A stretch of DNA of 64,000 nt, from the NCBI RefSeq assembly GCF_023155275.1, contig NZ_JALMUV010000036.1:24815-88814 (forward strand), given 5' to 3'. Positions 38,804 to 50,835 of the stretch are shown piece after piece. Source of the stretch: Streptomyces rhizoryzae. Its GTDB lineage: Bacteria; Actinomycetota; Actinomycetes; Streptomycetales; Streptomycetaceae. The position numbers and the translations under genes are program-made. The notes below the pieces were generated by a model. That model was not told where the DNA came from, did no database searches, and saw only the letters and a list, made by a program, of their open reading frames with translations. The stretch's first letter is position 1, and every line of letters starts with the position of its first letter.

Positions 38804-41800
38804 TCAGGCGCCGCCGGGTACGCGGTGCCGGACGCGGGAGCCGGTGCGGTCCTTGACGACCTCCAGCTGGGCCGGGATGCGGGTCCGCAGATCGGCGACG
38901 TGGCTGACGATGCCGACGCTGCGGTCGCGTTCGCGCAGGCCGTCGAGGACATCGAGGACCTCGTCGAGGGTCTGCTCGTCGAGGCTGCCGAAGCCCTCGT
39001 CGATGAAGAGGGTGTCCAGCCGGGTGCCGCCGGCCTCGTCGGTGACGACGTCGGCCAGGCCGAGGGCCAGGGCGAGCGAGGCGAAGAAGGTCTCGCCGCC
39101 GGAGAGGCTGGCGGTGTCCCGTTCCTGGCCGGTCCAGGCGTCGATGACGTGCAGGCCCAGGCCGGAGCGGCGGGTGCCGCCGGACCGCTCGTCGGAGTGC
39201 ACCAGGGTGTAGCGGCCGGCGGACATCCGGTGCAGGCGGGCGCTGGCGGCGGAGGCGACCTGCTCCAGGCGGGCGGCCAGGACGTAGGACTCCAGGCGCA
39301 TCCGGCGGGCGTTCTCGGCGGAGGTGCCGGCGGCGAGCGAGGCGAGGCGGGCGATCCGGTCGTAGGCGGTGCGCTGCGGCGCCAGGCGGCGGGCGTCCGC
39401 GGCGGCCTCGGCGGAGAGCCGGTCGAGGGCCGCGCAGCGTTCCCGGGCGGCGGCCAGGGCCGCGGCGGCGGTGCGCAGCCGGGCGGCGGCGGCCTGGTGG
39501 GCGGCGCGGGCGGCGTCCGGGGCGGCGGGCGGCAGGGCCGCGGCGGCGCGGAGTTCGGGCCGGTCCAGTTCGGCGGCGACGGCGGCGGCCTCGGCCTGCC
39601 CGTCGTCGTGGCGCTGCTGGAGCGCCTGCCGTTCGGCCTCCGGGAGCAGTGCGCCGGCAGCGTCCGCGGGGGTGTCGAAACCGGCGCGGTAGGCGGCGTC
39701 GGACAGCCGGGCGTCGGCGTCCTTCAGGCGCTCGGCGCAGACCGCGGCGGTACGGGCGGCCTCGGCCGCGGCGGCGAGCAGCGCCACCTGCCGCTCCAGC
39801 CGGCCGGCCCGGTCGGCGACGCTCGGACTGTCGCCGCGGGCCTCGGCGAGTTCGGCCTCCAGCGCGGCCTGTTCGCGGTCCAGGGCCTCGCGGTGGGAGG
39901 CCCGGGCGGCGGCCCGGCGCTCGGCCCGCTGCTGCTCGGCGCGCCGGCGCTCGTACTCCCGTTCGGCGCGGGCCAGTTCCTCGCGGGCGGCGTGCAGCCC
40001 GGCCCCGGCGGTGTGCGCGCGGTCCGCCTCCTGCCGCAACTCCTCGGCGCGGGCGGCCAGTTCGGCGACGGGGGCGGTGCCGGACGCGGCGGTGGCGGCG
40101 GCCAGTTCCTCCTTGACGGCCTGGCGGTGCTCCTCGGCGCGCTGCCGGTCCTCCTCGGCGCGGCGGTGCCCGTCCTCGGCTGCCTCCTCGGCGGCGCGGT
40201 CGACGTGGCCGGCCCCGGCCCGGGCCGGGGCGGGGTGCGCGGTGGAGCCGCACACCGCGCACGCCCGGCCGTCCGCGAGGCCCGCGGCGAGTTCGGCGGC
40301 GATGCCGCGCAGCCGGCGGTCCTTGAGGTCCAGCCAGTGCTCGCGGGCGGCCGCGGCGTGCTCCCGGGCGGCGAGCGCCCGCTCCTCGACCGCGGCGAGG
40401 TCGGCGGTGAGGCGGTCGCGGCGGCGGGCCGCGGCGAGCCGGTCGGCGGCCGGGCCGAGCTGCTCGGCGAGCCGCCCGGCCCGGGCGGCGGCCTCCTGCG
40501 CGGCGTCGATCCGCCGCTGGTGGGCGGCGCGTTCGGCGTCCCAGCCGGCCAGCCACTCGGCGGTGTCCAGCAGCGTCTGCTCGTCGGCACGGGCCTCGCG
40601 GTCCAGGCCGGCGCGCTCCCGGGCCAGTTCGGCGGCCCGCCGCTCGGCCCGCCGGGCCGCCGCCAGCGAGCCGAGGACCGCCCGCGCCTGCTGCTCCTCC
40701 GCGGCCAGCCGGTCGCCGGCGGCGCCGGCCAGGGCGGGCGGGAGCGGGGCGCGGTGGCGGCGTTCGGCGTCCTGGGCGGCGGTCAGCTCGTGCCAGGCGG
40801 CGTCCCGCAGGGCGAGCACCGGGGCGACCTCGGCGGCGGCCCGGGCGCGGGCCAGCCGTGCGCGGATCCGGTCCTGTTCGCCGCTGCGGTCGGCGAGCCG
40901 GGCGGCCCGTTCCCGGGCGTCGGCGTGGCGGCGCTGGAGCCGGTCGCGTTCGAGGGCCTCCTCCAGGCGTGCGGCCGCGGCCCGTTCGGCGGTCTCGGCG
41001 GCGGCCACCGCGGCCTGCGCACACTCCAGGCGTTCGCGGGCGCCGGTCCGGGCGACCGCGGCCCGGGCGAGCACCGCGTCGGCGAAGCCCGGTTCGCCGG
41101 GGCCGGGCCCGGCGTCGGCGCCGGTGGTGGCGCGGGCCGCCGCCGGGCCGCGCCGTCCGCCGCGGCCGGCGGGCCCGGTCTGGGCGGGGACGGCGGGCCG
41201 GGCGGCCGGGGCCGGTACCGACGGGTCGTCGAGGTCGGGGGTGTCGCCGGCCGCCTGGGCGATCCGGTGGGCGAGCCCGAGCAGCCGTTCGTCACCGGCC
41301 GCGACCCGGTCCGCGGCGGCCCGGCGGCGGGCGGTCAGCTGCTCCTCCAGGGCGGCGAACCGCCGGGTGTCGAAGAGCCGGCCCAGCAGCCGGGCCCGGG
41401 CCTCCGCGTCGGCCCGCAGGAACCGCGCGAAGTCGCCCTGGGGCAGCAGCACGACCTGGCAGAACTGCTCCTTGCTCATCCCGAGCAGCTGCCCGATCTC
41501 CTCGCCGATCTCCTGGTGGGAGCGGCTGAGCGCCCGCCACTGCCCGCCGTCCGCGGCACCGTCCGCGGCGGGTGCGTACTCCCGCAGCCGGCTCTGCGGC
41601 TTCTCCTTCGTCGTGCCGGTGCCGCGCTTCTTGGGGCGGGGCTGCTCGGGCAGCCGGGTGATCTCCAACCGCCGCCCGGCGACGGTCAGTTCGAGGACGA
41701 CCTCGGTGGGCGTGCCCGGGTCGGCCAGGTCGCTGCGGAGCGCCTGGCCGCTGAGCCGCGCCCCCGGCACCGTCCCGTAGAGCGCGAAGCACACCGCGTC

Positions 41801-41935
41801 CAGGACCGAGGTCTTGCCCGCGCCGGTGGGGCCGTGCAGCAGGAACAGCCCGTCCCGGGTGAGCCGGTCGAAGTCCACGGTGTGGGTGCCGGCGAACGGG
41901 CCGAAGGCGCTCAGGGTCAGCCGGTGCAGCCTCAC
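38804..41935 (-). CDS. sbcC: Exonuclease SbcC (Rad50-like ATPase)
   Basis: Large ATPase subunit of the SbcCD nuclease that cleaves hairpins and processes DNA ends. The 1043-aa protein has Walker A GPTGAGKTS (residues 35-43), a Q-loop segment QVVLLPQGDFARFL, a long coiled coil interrupted by the zinc hook CAVC (Cys559, Cys562), and C-terminal ABC signature SLSGGET plus Walker B LFIDEGFGSLD. GTG 41935 overlaps the sbcD stop as GTGA. The coiled coil is extremely Ala/Arg/Glu-rich, producing long spurious frames on other strands. Confidence 0.96.
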   Translation of the reverse strand: MRLHRLTLSAFGPFAGTHTVDFDRLTRDGLFLLHGPTGAGKTSVLDAVCFALYGTVPGARLSGQALRSDLADPGTPTEVVLELTVAGRRLEITRLPEQPRPKKRGTGTTKEKPQSRLREYAPAADGAADGGQWRALSRSHQEIGEEIGQLLGMSKEQFCQVVLLPQGDFARFLRADAEARARLLGRLFDTRRFAALEEQLTARRRAAADRVAAGDERLLGLAHRIAQAAGDTPDLDDPSVPAPAARPAVPAQTGPAGRGGRRGPAAARATTGADAGPGPGEPGFADAVLARAAVARTGARERLECAQAAVAAAETAERAAAARLEEALERDRLQRRHADARERAARLADRSGEQDRIRARLARARAAAEVAPVLALRDAAWHELTAAQDAERRHRAPLPPALAGAAGDRLAAEEQQARAVLGSLAAARRAERRAAELARERAGLDREARADEQTLLDTAEWLAGWDAERAAHQRRIDAAQEAAARAGRLAEQLGPAADRLAAARRRDRLTADLAAVEERALAAREHAAAAREHWLDLKDRRLRGIAAELAAGLADGRACAVCGSTAHPAPARAGAGHVDRAAEEAAEDGHRRAEEDRQRAEEHRQAVKEELAAATAASGTAPVAELAARAEELRQEADRAHTAGAGLHAAREELARAEREYERRRAEQQRAERRAAARASHREALDREQAALEAELAEARGDSPSVADRAGRLERQVALLAAAAEAARTAAVCAERLKDADARLSDAAYRAGFDTPADAAGALLPEAERQALQQRHDDGQAEAAAVAAELDRPELRAAAALPPAAPDAARAAHQAAAARLRTAAAALAAARERCAALDRLSAEAAADARRLAPQRTAYDRIARLASLAAGTSAENARRMRLESYVLAARLEQVASAASARLHRMSAGRYTLVHSDERSGGTRRSGLGLHVIDAWTGQERDTASLSGGETFFASLALALGLADVVTDEAGGTRLDTLFIDEGFGSLDEQTLDEVLDVLDGLRERDRSVGIVSHVADLRTRIPAQLEVVKDRTGSRVRHRVPGGA

Positions 41936-43098
41936 CGCGCCACCTCCTCGGCCGCGTCCGCGGTCCGTACGTCGTCGAGGGCCGACCGCAGTTCGGCCCG
42001 TTCGGCGTCGTCGGCGCCGCGGCCGGAGCGGACGTGGGCGACGAAGTCCTCGGCGATCTCCTGGTCGCTGCGGCCGCGCAGCCGCTGGGCGTAGGACGCC
42101 GAGGGGCGGGCCGGTCCGCCCTCGGGCTCGAAGACCAGGCTGAGGACGTGCGGGAAGCGCTTGGCCAGCCGGGCCATCGGCTCGGCCGGGCGGACGGCGT
42201 CGGTGAGCGTGGCCTCCACCCAGGCGTCCTCGTGCCGGGCCAGCTCGGGATCGTCCAGCAGCCGCTCCAGCGGGCCCCGCAGGCGGGCCAGCGGCCGGGG
42301 CACCGGGCAGTCGATCCGCTCGGCGTGCACCGCGCCGTCCGCGCCGAGGTCGATCAGCCAGGACGACTTGCGGTGCGCGGCCTCGGAGAAGGAGTAGGCC
42401 AGCGGCGAGCCGGAGTAGCGGACCCGGTCGGTCAGGGTCTGGCAGCCGTGCAGGTGGCCGAGGGCCACGTAGTCGACGCCGTCGAAGACCGGGGCGGGGA
42501 CGGAGGCGACGCCGCCGACGGTGATGTCCCGTTCGCTGTCGCTGGCGGCGCCACCGGTGACGAAGGCGTGCGCGAGGACCACCGAGCGGGTCCCGGCGGG
42601 CCGGTCCGCGAGGTCGGCACGGACCGCGTCCATGGCGGCGCCGAGCACCGCGGCGTGGTCGGCGCGCGGGGCGCCGAGGGTGTCGCGCACCATGGCCGGC
42701 TCCAGGTAGGGGAGCCCGTAGCAGGCGACCGGGCCGTGCGCGTCCGCCAGCAGGACGGGCGTGCCGCAGCCGGCCGGGTCGGTGTGCAGGTGGATGCCGG
42801 CCTGCCGCATCAGCCCGGCGCCGACGCCGAGCCGGCGGGCGGAGTCGTGGTTGCCGGAGATCATGACGGTGGGCACGCCGAGCGCGGCGAGCCGGTGCAG
42901 GGCGTCGTCGAACAGCTCGACGGCGGCCAGCGGGGGCACCGCGCGGTCGTAGATGTCGCCGGCGACCAGCACCGCGTCCACGTCCCGGGCCCGGACGGTC
43001 TCGACCAGGTGATCGAGGAACGCGCGCTGCGCGCTGAGGAGGTTCACCCGGTGGAAGGACCGGCCCAGATGCCAGTCGGAGGTGTGCAGAAATCTCAC
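41932..43098 (-). CDS. sbcD: Exonuclease SbcD (Mre11-like nuclease)
   Basis: Nuclease subunit partnering SbcC. The 388-aa protein carries the calcineurin-like metallophosphoesterase motifs SDWHLGRSF (residues 7-15), VLVAGDIYDR, MISGNHDS and ALGHLHGCQ in order, with the C-terminal capping domain beyond residue ~280. The GTG start at 43098 is upstream of all motifs and gives the expected length. Coupled to sbcC by a 4-nt overlap. Confidence 0.97.
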   Translation of the reverse strand: MRFLHTSDWHLGRSFHRVNLLSAQRAFLDHLVETVRARDVDAVLVAGDIYDRAVPPLAAVELFDDALHRLAALGVPTVMISGNHDSARRLGVGAGLMRQAGIHLHTDPAGCGTPVLLADAHGPVACYGLPYLEPAMVRDTLGAPRADHAAVLGAAMDAVRADLADRPAGTRSVVLAHAFVTGGAASDSERDITVGGVASVPAPVFDGVDYVALGHLHGCQTLTDRVRYSGSPLAYSFSEAAHRKSSWLIDLGADGAVHAERIDCPVPRPLARLRGPLERLLDDPELARHEDAWVEATLTDAVRPAEPMARLAKRFPHVLSLVFEPEGGPARPSASYAQRLRGRSDQEIAEDFVAHVRSGRGADDAERAELRSALDDVRTADAAEEVAR

Positions 43099-43168
43099 CG
43101 ACGCGCTCCGACCTGCATGTTCTCCCCTCCACGGACCTCGACCCGACGTCGGACCGGCACGAGTCTAC

Positions 43169-43186
43169 GGGGCGGCGCACCGCCCC
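43169..43186. terminator. Small hairpin between xdhC and sbcD
   Basis: GGGGCGG-CGCA-CCGCCCC, perfect 7-bp stem with a 4-nt loop, beyond the main xdh terminator. Confidence 0.4.
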
Positions 43187-43228
43187 CGGGCCGCGGCCGG
43201 CCCCGCCCGGGCGGCCGGGCGCGGGCGG

Positions 43229-43254
43229 GCCGCACCCCCGTGCCGGGGTGCGGC
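43229..43254 (-). terminator. Terminator of the xdh operon
   Basis: Perfect 10-bp arms GCCGCACCCC / GGGGTGCGGC with a 6-nt loop, 17 nt past the xdhC stop. Confidence 0.75.
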
Positions 43255-43271
43255 GCCCGGGTCCGCGCCGT

Positions 43272-44082
43272 TCAGCGGCGGTCCGCCTCGAAGGTCCGCA
43301 GCAGGTCCGCCGCGACGCTCACCGCGATCGTGGCGGGCTCCTTGCCGGTGATCTCGGGCATGCCGATCGGGGTCCTGATCCGGTCGACGGCGGCCTCGTC
43401 GTGGCCGCCCTCGGTGCGGAGGCGTTGGCGGAACCGGGCCCATTTGGCCGCCGACCCGATGAGTCCGACGGAGCCGAGGCCGGGGGTGCGCAGGGCGGCG
43501 TCGCACAGGGCTGCGTCCTCGGCGTGGTCGTGGGTCATGATCAGGACGTGGGTGCCGGGCGGCAGCTCCGCGAGCACCTCCTCGGGCAGCAGCGGTGTGT
43601 GGTGCACGCGCACCTGGGCCACCGCGTCCGCCAGCACGCCCAGCCGCTCCTCGGTGAGGAGGTCGGAGCGGCTGTCGACCAGGTGGAGATCGAGGTCCTG
43701 GCGGGCCAGGATCCGCGCCAGCTCCAGGCCGACGTGCCCGATGCCGAAGATCGCCACCGCCCGTACCACCGGCAGCGGTTCGAGCAGGACCGAGACCGTG
43801 CCGCCGCAGCACTGCACGCCGTGCCGGTTGGTCACCTTGTCGTTCAGGGCGAAATCGATCAGCTCCGGCTCCGGTGCGGCTGCGGTGATCATCTCCCGGG
43901 CCCGGTCGATGGCGACGGCCTCCACGTTGCCGCCGCCGATCGAGCCCCAGGTCTCGGTCCGCCCCACGACGAGTTTCGCACCGGCGTCGCGCGGGGCATG
44001 GCCGCGCACGGTCGCGACGGTCACCAGCACGCCGGACTCCCGGCGGGCCCGCAACCGTGCGACCGCGGCGACCCAGGTCATG

Positions 44083-44090
<8 letters not shown>
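43272..44090 (-). CDS. xdhC: Xanthine dehydrogenase accessory protein XdhC
   Basis: Binds and sulfurates the molybdenum cofactor and hands it to XdhB. The 272-aa protein has the N-terminal XdhC/CoxI domain (GHAPRDAGAKLVVGR, GSIGGGNVE, GVQCCGGTVSVLLEP with the paired cysteines) and a C-terminal Rossmann domain (VAIFGIGHVGLELARIL; later SVGLIGSAAKWARFRQRL). The last gene of the operon, its start overlaps the xdhB stop by 8 nt. Confidence 0.94.
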
Positions 44091-46496
<2,406 letters not shown>

Positions 46497-46500
<4 letters not shown>

Positions 46501-47996
46501 GACGGCACCGCCTCGGTGGTCTGCGCGTACAGCTTGTGCAGGCTCTGGCCGAGCATCGCGGAACGGTAGTCGGCGCTGGCCCGGTGGTCGTTCATCGGCG
46601 TGCCCTCGCCCCGCAGCACCCGGGCCGCGGCCTCGACGGTCTCCGCCGACCAGGGCCGGCCCTCCAGGGCCGCCTCGGTGGCCAGGGCGCGGATCGGGGT
46701 GGCGGCCACGCCGCCCAGGCCGATGCGGGCCCTGCGGACGATGCCGTCCTCGATGTCGAGCGCGTAGCCGACCGCGACGCTGGAGATGTCGTCGAAGCGC
46801 CGCTTGGCGATCTTGTGGAAGGCGGCGGTCGGCGCGAGCGGCAGCGGGATGCGCACCGCGCGGATCAGCTCGCCGGGCCGGCGCACGCTCTGCCGGTAGC
46901 CGGTGAAGTAGTCCGCCAGCGGGACCTCGCGCTCGCCGTCCGCGCCGGCGAGCACGACGGCGGCCTCCAGCGCCAGCAGCGCCGGCGGGCTGTCGCCGAT
47001 GGGCGAGCCGGTGCCGAGGTTGCCGCCGAGCGTCGCGCTGTTGCGGATGAGCCGGGAGGCGAACTGGGGGAACAGCTCGGCCAGCAGCGGGATCCGGCCG
47101 TCGAGGCGGCGTTCGATCTCGGTGAGGGTGAGCGCCGCGCCGATCTCGATGCGGTCGGACCCGACGTTCAGCTCCCGGAGTTCGGGCAGCCGGTCGAGGG
47201 CGAGGACGCACTCCGCCCGCCGGGAGCGGATGTTGACGTCCACGCCCCAGTCGGTGGAACCGGCGACCACCACCGCGTCGGGCCGCTCGCGCAGCAGCCG
47301 CAGGGCCTCGGCCAGGGTGCCCGGGCGCAGGAACGTGCTGCCGTCCTGGGTGTACGCGGTGGCGGCCGGGGCGGGCGGGGCCTGCTCGCGGCGCCGTGCC
47401 AGCGGGTCGTCCTCGGTGGGCGCACCGACGGCGAACGCGGCATCGCGGATCGGGCGGTAGCCGGTGCAGCGGCAGAGGTTCCCGCTCAGCGCGTGCAGAT
47501 CGAAGCCGTTCGGGCCGTGCTCGGCGTCGGGGCGGCCGGCCGGCGCGGCGGCCGGGTCCACGTCCGGTCCGGCTTCCCGGGCCGCGTGCGCGCAGCGGTC
47601 GGGCCGGTAGTACTCGGCGGCCATGCTGCACACGAAACCGGGCGTGCAGTAGCCGCACTGGGAGCCGCCGCGGACCGCCATCTCCTCCTGCACCGGGTGC
47701 AGGGTGGGGGCGGTGCCGGGCGCGCCGGGGGTGGCGAGACCTTCGGAGGTGACGACCTCCTGGCCGTCGAGCGCCGCGACCGGGACCAGGCAGGCGTTGA
47801 CCGCCACCCAGTCGGTGGGCTTGTCCACCCCGGGGCGGGCCACCAGGACCGAGCAGGCGCCGCACTCGCCTTCGGCGCAGCCCTCCTTGGTGCCGGTGAG
47901 GCCGCGCTCCCGCAGGAAATCCAGGACCGTGGTGTGGGGAGCGGCCGGGGAAATCGGTGCGGTCTTCCCGTTGACCGTGATCCGCGCCGCTACCAT
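46497..47996 (-). CDS. xdhA: Xanthine dehydrogenase small subunit (FeS and FAD)
   Basis: Electron-transfer subunit. The 499-aa protein has a plant-type [2Fe-2S] domain (CAEGECGACS; Cys40, 45, 48), a second [2Fe-2S] domain (GSQCGYCTPGFV and GNLCRCTGYRPI), and a CO-dehydrogenase-type FAD domain (VVAGSTDWGVDVNIRSRRAE, NSATLGGNLGTGSPIGD). ATG 47996 has a GAGGAT-type ribosome site. It is the first enzyme gene of the operon; a promoter and 25-codon leader ORF lie 200-350 bp upstream. Confidence 0.96.
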
Positions 47997-48202
47997 GACG
48001 CATCCTCATTTCGGGGCGCGGTCGTTCTGCTTATCCTAGTCGCCATTTCAGGGGACTTTCTCTTTCGGTGGCGCGGCTCAGGAAACCGGGCACAATTCAG
48101 CACGCGCCGATCGCGGAAAAACGGCAGGCATCGACGCGCCGCAGGAGAGGACAGACATACGCAAGGGGCCGGGGCCGCGAGGGGGCGCACCGGGCGGGCC
48201 GC

Positions 48203-48280
48203 TCAGCAGCCGTGCGCTACCCGACCCGGGAGCCAGGCGGTCTGCCGGGCGAGGCGATGCAGGTCAGAGACGGTGGACAT
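48203..48280 (-). CDS. Putative 25-aa leader peptide upstream of xdhABC
   Basis: ATG 48280 to TGA 48203 encodes MSTVSDLHRLARQTAWLPGR followed by VAHGC. It is preceded at 9-nt spacing by AAAGGAGG, a perfect complement of the 16S 3' end, and by a consensus promoter whose start site would be about 37 nt upstream. The peptide resembles nothing I can name; it has no runs of a single amino acid. It could be a translational leader for the xdh operon or an independent small protein. It is called a gene because the expression signals are unusually good. Confidence 0.5.
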   Translation of the reverse strand: MSTVSDLHRLARQTAWLPGRVAHGC

Positions 48281-48324
48281 CCGACGTCGCCTCCTTTCCG
48301 GCAGCTCATGAGTCGGTGCGATAG

Positions 48325-48353
48325 AAGCTAAGTTGCCACAGGTCCCCCGTCAA
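48325..48353 (-). promoter_or_regulatory. Consensus promoter of the leader ORF / xdh operon
   Basis: Minus strand TTGACG (48353-48348), 17-nt spacer, TAGCTT (48330-48325): a near-ideal vegetative (HrdB-type) promoter. The predicted start is around 48318. Confidence 0.75.
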
Positions 48354-48598
48354 GGAGACCTGCGAAGATCGACAGCAGCCTGGAGGAACCTACGAGGAAG
48401 TGGCCCCGCCGCCCCGCGAGTACTGGTGATTCCTCCAACGAGGTGCGGCCGGAAATACTTTTCACGCCCTTCTCCTCATCCCCTTCTCGCCCTTCCGCCA
48501 CTCCTCCCGGACGTATGCCCTCGGGGCGCTGTCCGACTTCGGCGGTGTTTTTCCCGCGGCTCGACGCGGAGAGCGCGACCGGGTGTTTTCCGGTACGG
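48354..48598. other. Intergenic region with a pyrimidine tract
   Basis: No gene seen. GGAGGAA near 48392 and TTCCTCC about 40 bp later form a 7-bp inverted repeat, and 48462-48520 is a C/T-rich tract on the plus strand. I see no ORF with credible start signals. Confidence 0.4.
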
Positions 48599-48639
48599 AG
48601 ATCCCGGGCCGGGAATTGTCCCCGGCCCGGAGGGGATCT
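48599..48639 (-). terminator. Hairpin (outer of two) after the SUKH-type gene
   Basis: CCGGGCCGGG (48604-48613) pairs perfectly with CCCGGCCCGG (48621-48630); AGATCC and GGATCT extend the base of the stem. Confidence 0.6.
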
Positions 48640-48643
48640 GCCC

Positions 48644-48694
48644 GGGCGCGGGCCCGCCTTTCCGTCCTTCCCGGGCAGCGGCGGGCCCGCGCCC
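48644..48694 (-). terminator. Hairpin (inner of two) after the SUKH-type gene
   Basis: Perfect 15-bp arms GGGCGCGGGCCCGCC / GGCGGGCCCGCGCCC, 21-nt loop, ending 1 nt from the stop codon of the SUKH-type gene. Confidence 0.75.
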
Positions 48695-48695
48695 T

Positions 48696-50612
48696 TCAGC
48701 TCCGGCGCCGCCCGAAGCCGAGGTACGCGTACGCGAACCCCTCGTCCGCACGGGGCGCCCGGGACCAGGACCGGGTGGTGAAGGTGGGGAGCCTGCCCTC
48801 GGTCAGCGCGAAGCGGGGCAGCGAGAGCCCGAGTTCGGTGTGCAGGGCCGCCAGCAGGCGCCGTTCGCGGTCCGGTTCGCCGTCGCCGGGGCGGAACAGC
48901 CGGGCGGGGTCCAGGGCCGGGGGGATCGCGCCGGAGCACTCGACCTCCGCGCCCCGCACGGTGAACGCGTAGAGTTCCACGCCCCGTTCGGCCACCGACA
49001 GGTGGAACGCGGCCGGCCGCTCCCCCGGCACCGGGCCCCTCGGATCGCGCCACACCACCACCGCGCGCCCGGAGCGGGACGCGGCCCGGGCGGGAGACCG
49101 GAACAGCGGGCCCAGGCGGTGGTCACAGTGGCCGGTGAAGGCGAAGGCCCACCCCTCGGCGGTGCGGCCGGCGGCGACCACCGGCCGGTCCTCCCACAGC
49201 TCCACGCCCTCCCGCTCATGGGGCGCGGGAGCCCGCCAGGACGCCGTGCGCGCATCCACGGGCGCGCTCAGGGCGGCGCCCTCCTCCCCGATCAGGGCGG
49301 GCAGGTGCGCGGGGTCGGCGCCCTCGATCCAGACCCCGCGGTATCCGCCGTGCGGCTGCCGGTTCGCCGCGGGCTCCGCCAGCCAGGCCAGGCCCGGCGG
49401 GTCGAGGTCGGGCACCGGCTCGGGCGCCGGCCCGGTCCGGCCGTCCCGCGGTGTCGCGAGGATCTCCCGCCCGCGCTCCGGGGTGATCAGCGGGCCCAGC
49501 AGCGGATCGGCGAGCAGGCCGATCGGGGCGAGCAGACCGGGCCCGGGGGCCTCCCACCGCGGGAGCGCGGCCCGCAGCACCCGCCACGCGGCATCGGTCG
49601 CCCCCCAGCGGGCCGACTCCCGCGCCTCGGCGACGGCCTGCCCCCACGGGCCGGACGGGGCATACCGGTGGGAGCCGTCCCGCAGCGCGCGCAGCACCGC
49701 CTCGGCGGTCTCCCGGGCGGCCCCGCGGGCGGCCATCATGCCCAGCCAGTGGTCGTCGCCGCCGCCCGGCCCGCCGCCGGCCACCGCCATGGCCTCCACC
49801 GGAAGGATCTCGGGCAGGTAGCGCGGATCGGCCACCAGATCGCCGTAGCCGTAGGAGCCGCGGGGGGCGAGCAGGTGCCGGAGCTGGTGCAGCAGGACGA
49901 CGCTCCCCGGCCGCCCGAAGGACGCCGCCTCCTCCAGCAGCGGCACCGCCTGCTCGTACCGGCCGCCCAGGGCCAGCTGGCGCGCCTCGGCCACGCGGGC
50001 GTCCTGGCGGCGCGTGGTGGCGTTCACGAAGTCGGGCAGGCCCGCCCGGTCGGCGTGGAAGCCGCGGTACCCGGCCTCCATGTAGGCGCGGAAGGACGGG
50101 TAGCGGCACGGGGATTCACCGCTCCAGCCCTTGTGGACGTAGAGCGCCCACTCGCCGTCCTCGCCGATGTCGCCCGGGTCGAGCAGGGCGTGCGACAGGT
50201 CGGAGTCCGTCTCCAGCCGCAGCGCCCGCCGCCACATCCCGGCGAGCAGCACCTCCGCGTCGTCCGGGTCGTCCCCCAGACCATCCGCGTAGAGGGGCGT
50301 CATGTCGTACGGGTCCTCGAACCAGTCGATGTCCGCGACGCCGCCGAGCTGGTAGATCCCGGCCGTCTCGGCCACGTGCCAGCCGTCGCTCGCGGCCAGG
50401 AACTCCCGGTAGGAGGGCGGCAGCCGCCGTCCCAGGCGCGCCTCGGCCGCGGCGATCGCCGCCTCGTCCGCCCCGGGTCTGCCCAGGGCGGCCGGACGCC
50501 CCCCGCCCCCGTCCTCGTCCTCGTCCCAGCGCTCGTCCTCGTCGGTGCGCGGAATCCACTCCTCCTGCCAACGCCCCAGGAAATCGTGCCAGTTGAAAGA
50601 ATCGCTGCTCAT
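48696..50612 (-). CDS. SMI1/KNR4 (SUKH) domain protein, large
   Basis: A 638-aa cytosolic protein. After an acidic N-terminus, residues ~48-185 fit the SMI1/KNR4 (SUKH-1) fold: EARLGRRLPPSYREFLAASD, then DGW and a YQLGGVADIDWF strand, and WALYVHKGW. SUKH proteins are often immunity proteins of polymorphic toxin systems or general scaffolds. The remaining ~450 residues are unrecognised helical repeat-like sequence (VAEARQLALGGRYEQAVPLL) ending in beta-type segments. No toxin gene is adjacent. The ATG at 50612 begins the acidic segment; two tandem hairpins follow the stop. Confidence 0.72.
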   Translation of the reverse strand: MSSDSFNWHDFLGRWQEEWIPRTDEDERWDEDEDGGGGRPAALGRPGADEAAIAAAEARLGRRLPPSYREFLAASDGWHVAETAGIYQLGGVADIDWFEDPYDMTPLYADGLGDDPDDAEVLLAGMWRRALRLETDSDLSHALLDPGDIGEDGEWALYVHKGWSGESPCRYPSFRAYMEAGYRGFHADRAGLPDFVNATTRRQDARVAEARQLALGGRYEQAVPLLEEAASFGRPGSVVLLHQLRHLLAPRGSYGYGDLVADPRYLPEILPVEAMAVAGGGPGGGDDHWLGMMAARGAARETAEAVLRALRDGSHRYAPSGPWGQAVAEARESARWGATDAAWRVLRAALPRWEAPGPGLLAPIGLLADPLLGPLITPERGREILATPRDGRTGPAPEPVPDLDPPGLAWLAEPAANRQPHGGYRGVWIEGADPAHLPALIGEEGAALSAPVDARTASWRAPAPHEREGVELWEDRPVVAAGRTAEGWAFAFTGHCDHRLGPLFRSPARAASRSGRAVVVWRDPRGPVPGERPAAFHLSVAERGVELYAFTVRGAEVECSGAIPPALDPARLFRPGDGEPDRERRLLAALHTELGLSLPRFALTEGRLPTFTTRSWSRAPRADEGFAYAYLGFGRRRS

Positions 50613-50835
50613 GTCCGCAGGGTGCCATCCGGCACTGACAGCGCCGCCGGCCCCGCGCCCGCGAAGCTGCCGCCCCCGGACCGGGCCGCCGTCCGTCCGC
50701 CCTGGTCAGCGGCGTGCGCGGCGGTCCGTGCGGCCCCGGGCGCCGGTCCGGCGGAGACTGGAAGGGCGGTCCACCGCCGGGCACCGGGGCCGCCGGGTCC
50801 GGCGGCGGTGAGCGGACCGGGAGCGAGGTGAGGTC

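Noticed and set aside
38747..42094. Very long plus-strand frames across sbcC/sbcD (up to >1,100 codons)
   Set aside because: They are antisense shadows of the GC-rich coiled-coil gene; composition is Gly/Arg/Ala/Pro junk with no domain and no RBS.
48354..48598. Small genes on the plus strand in the pre-SUKH gap
   Set aside because: Open frames exist but have no credible RBS or coding-like codon bias.
50613..50835. DevR/OsdR dormancy box upstream of the first Usp gene
   Set aside because: GC-rich near-palindromes occur but none clearly fits a consensus that I can state with confidence.
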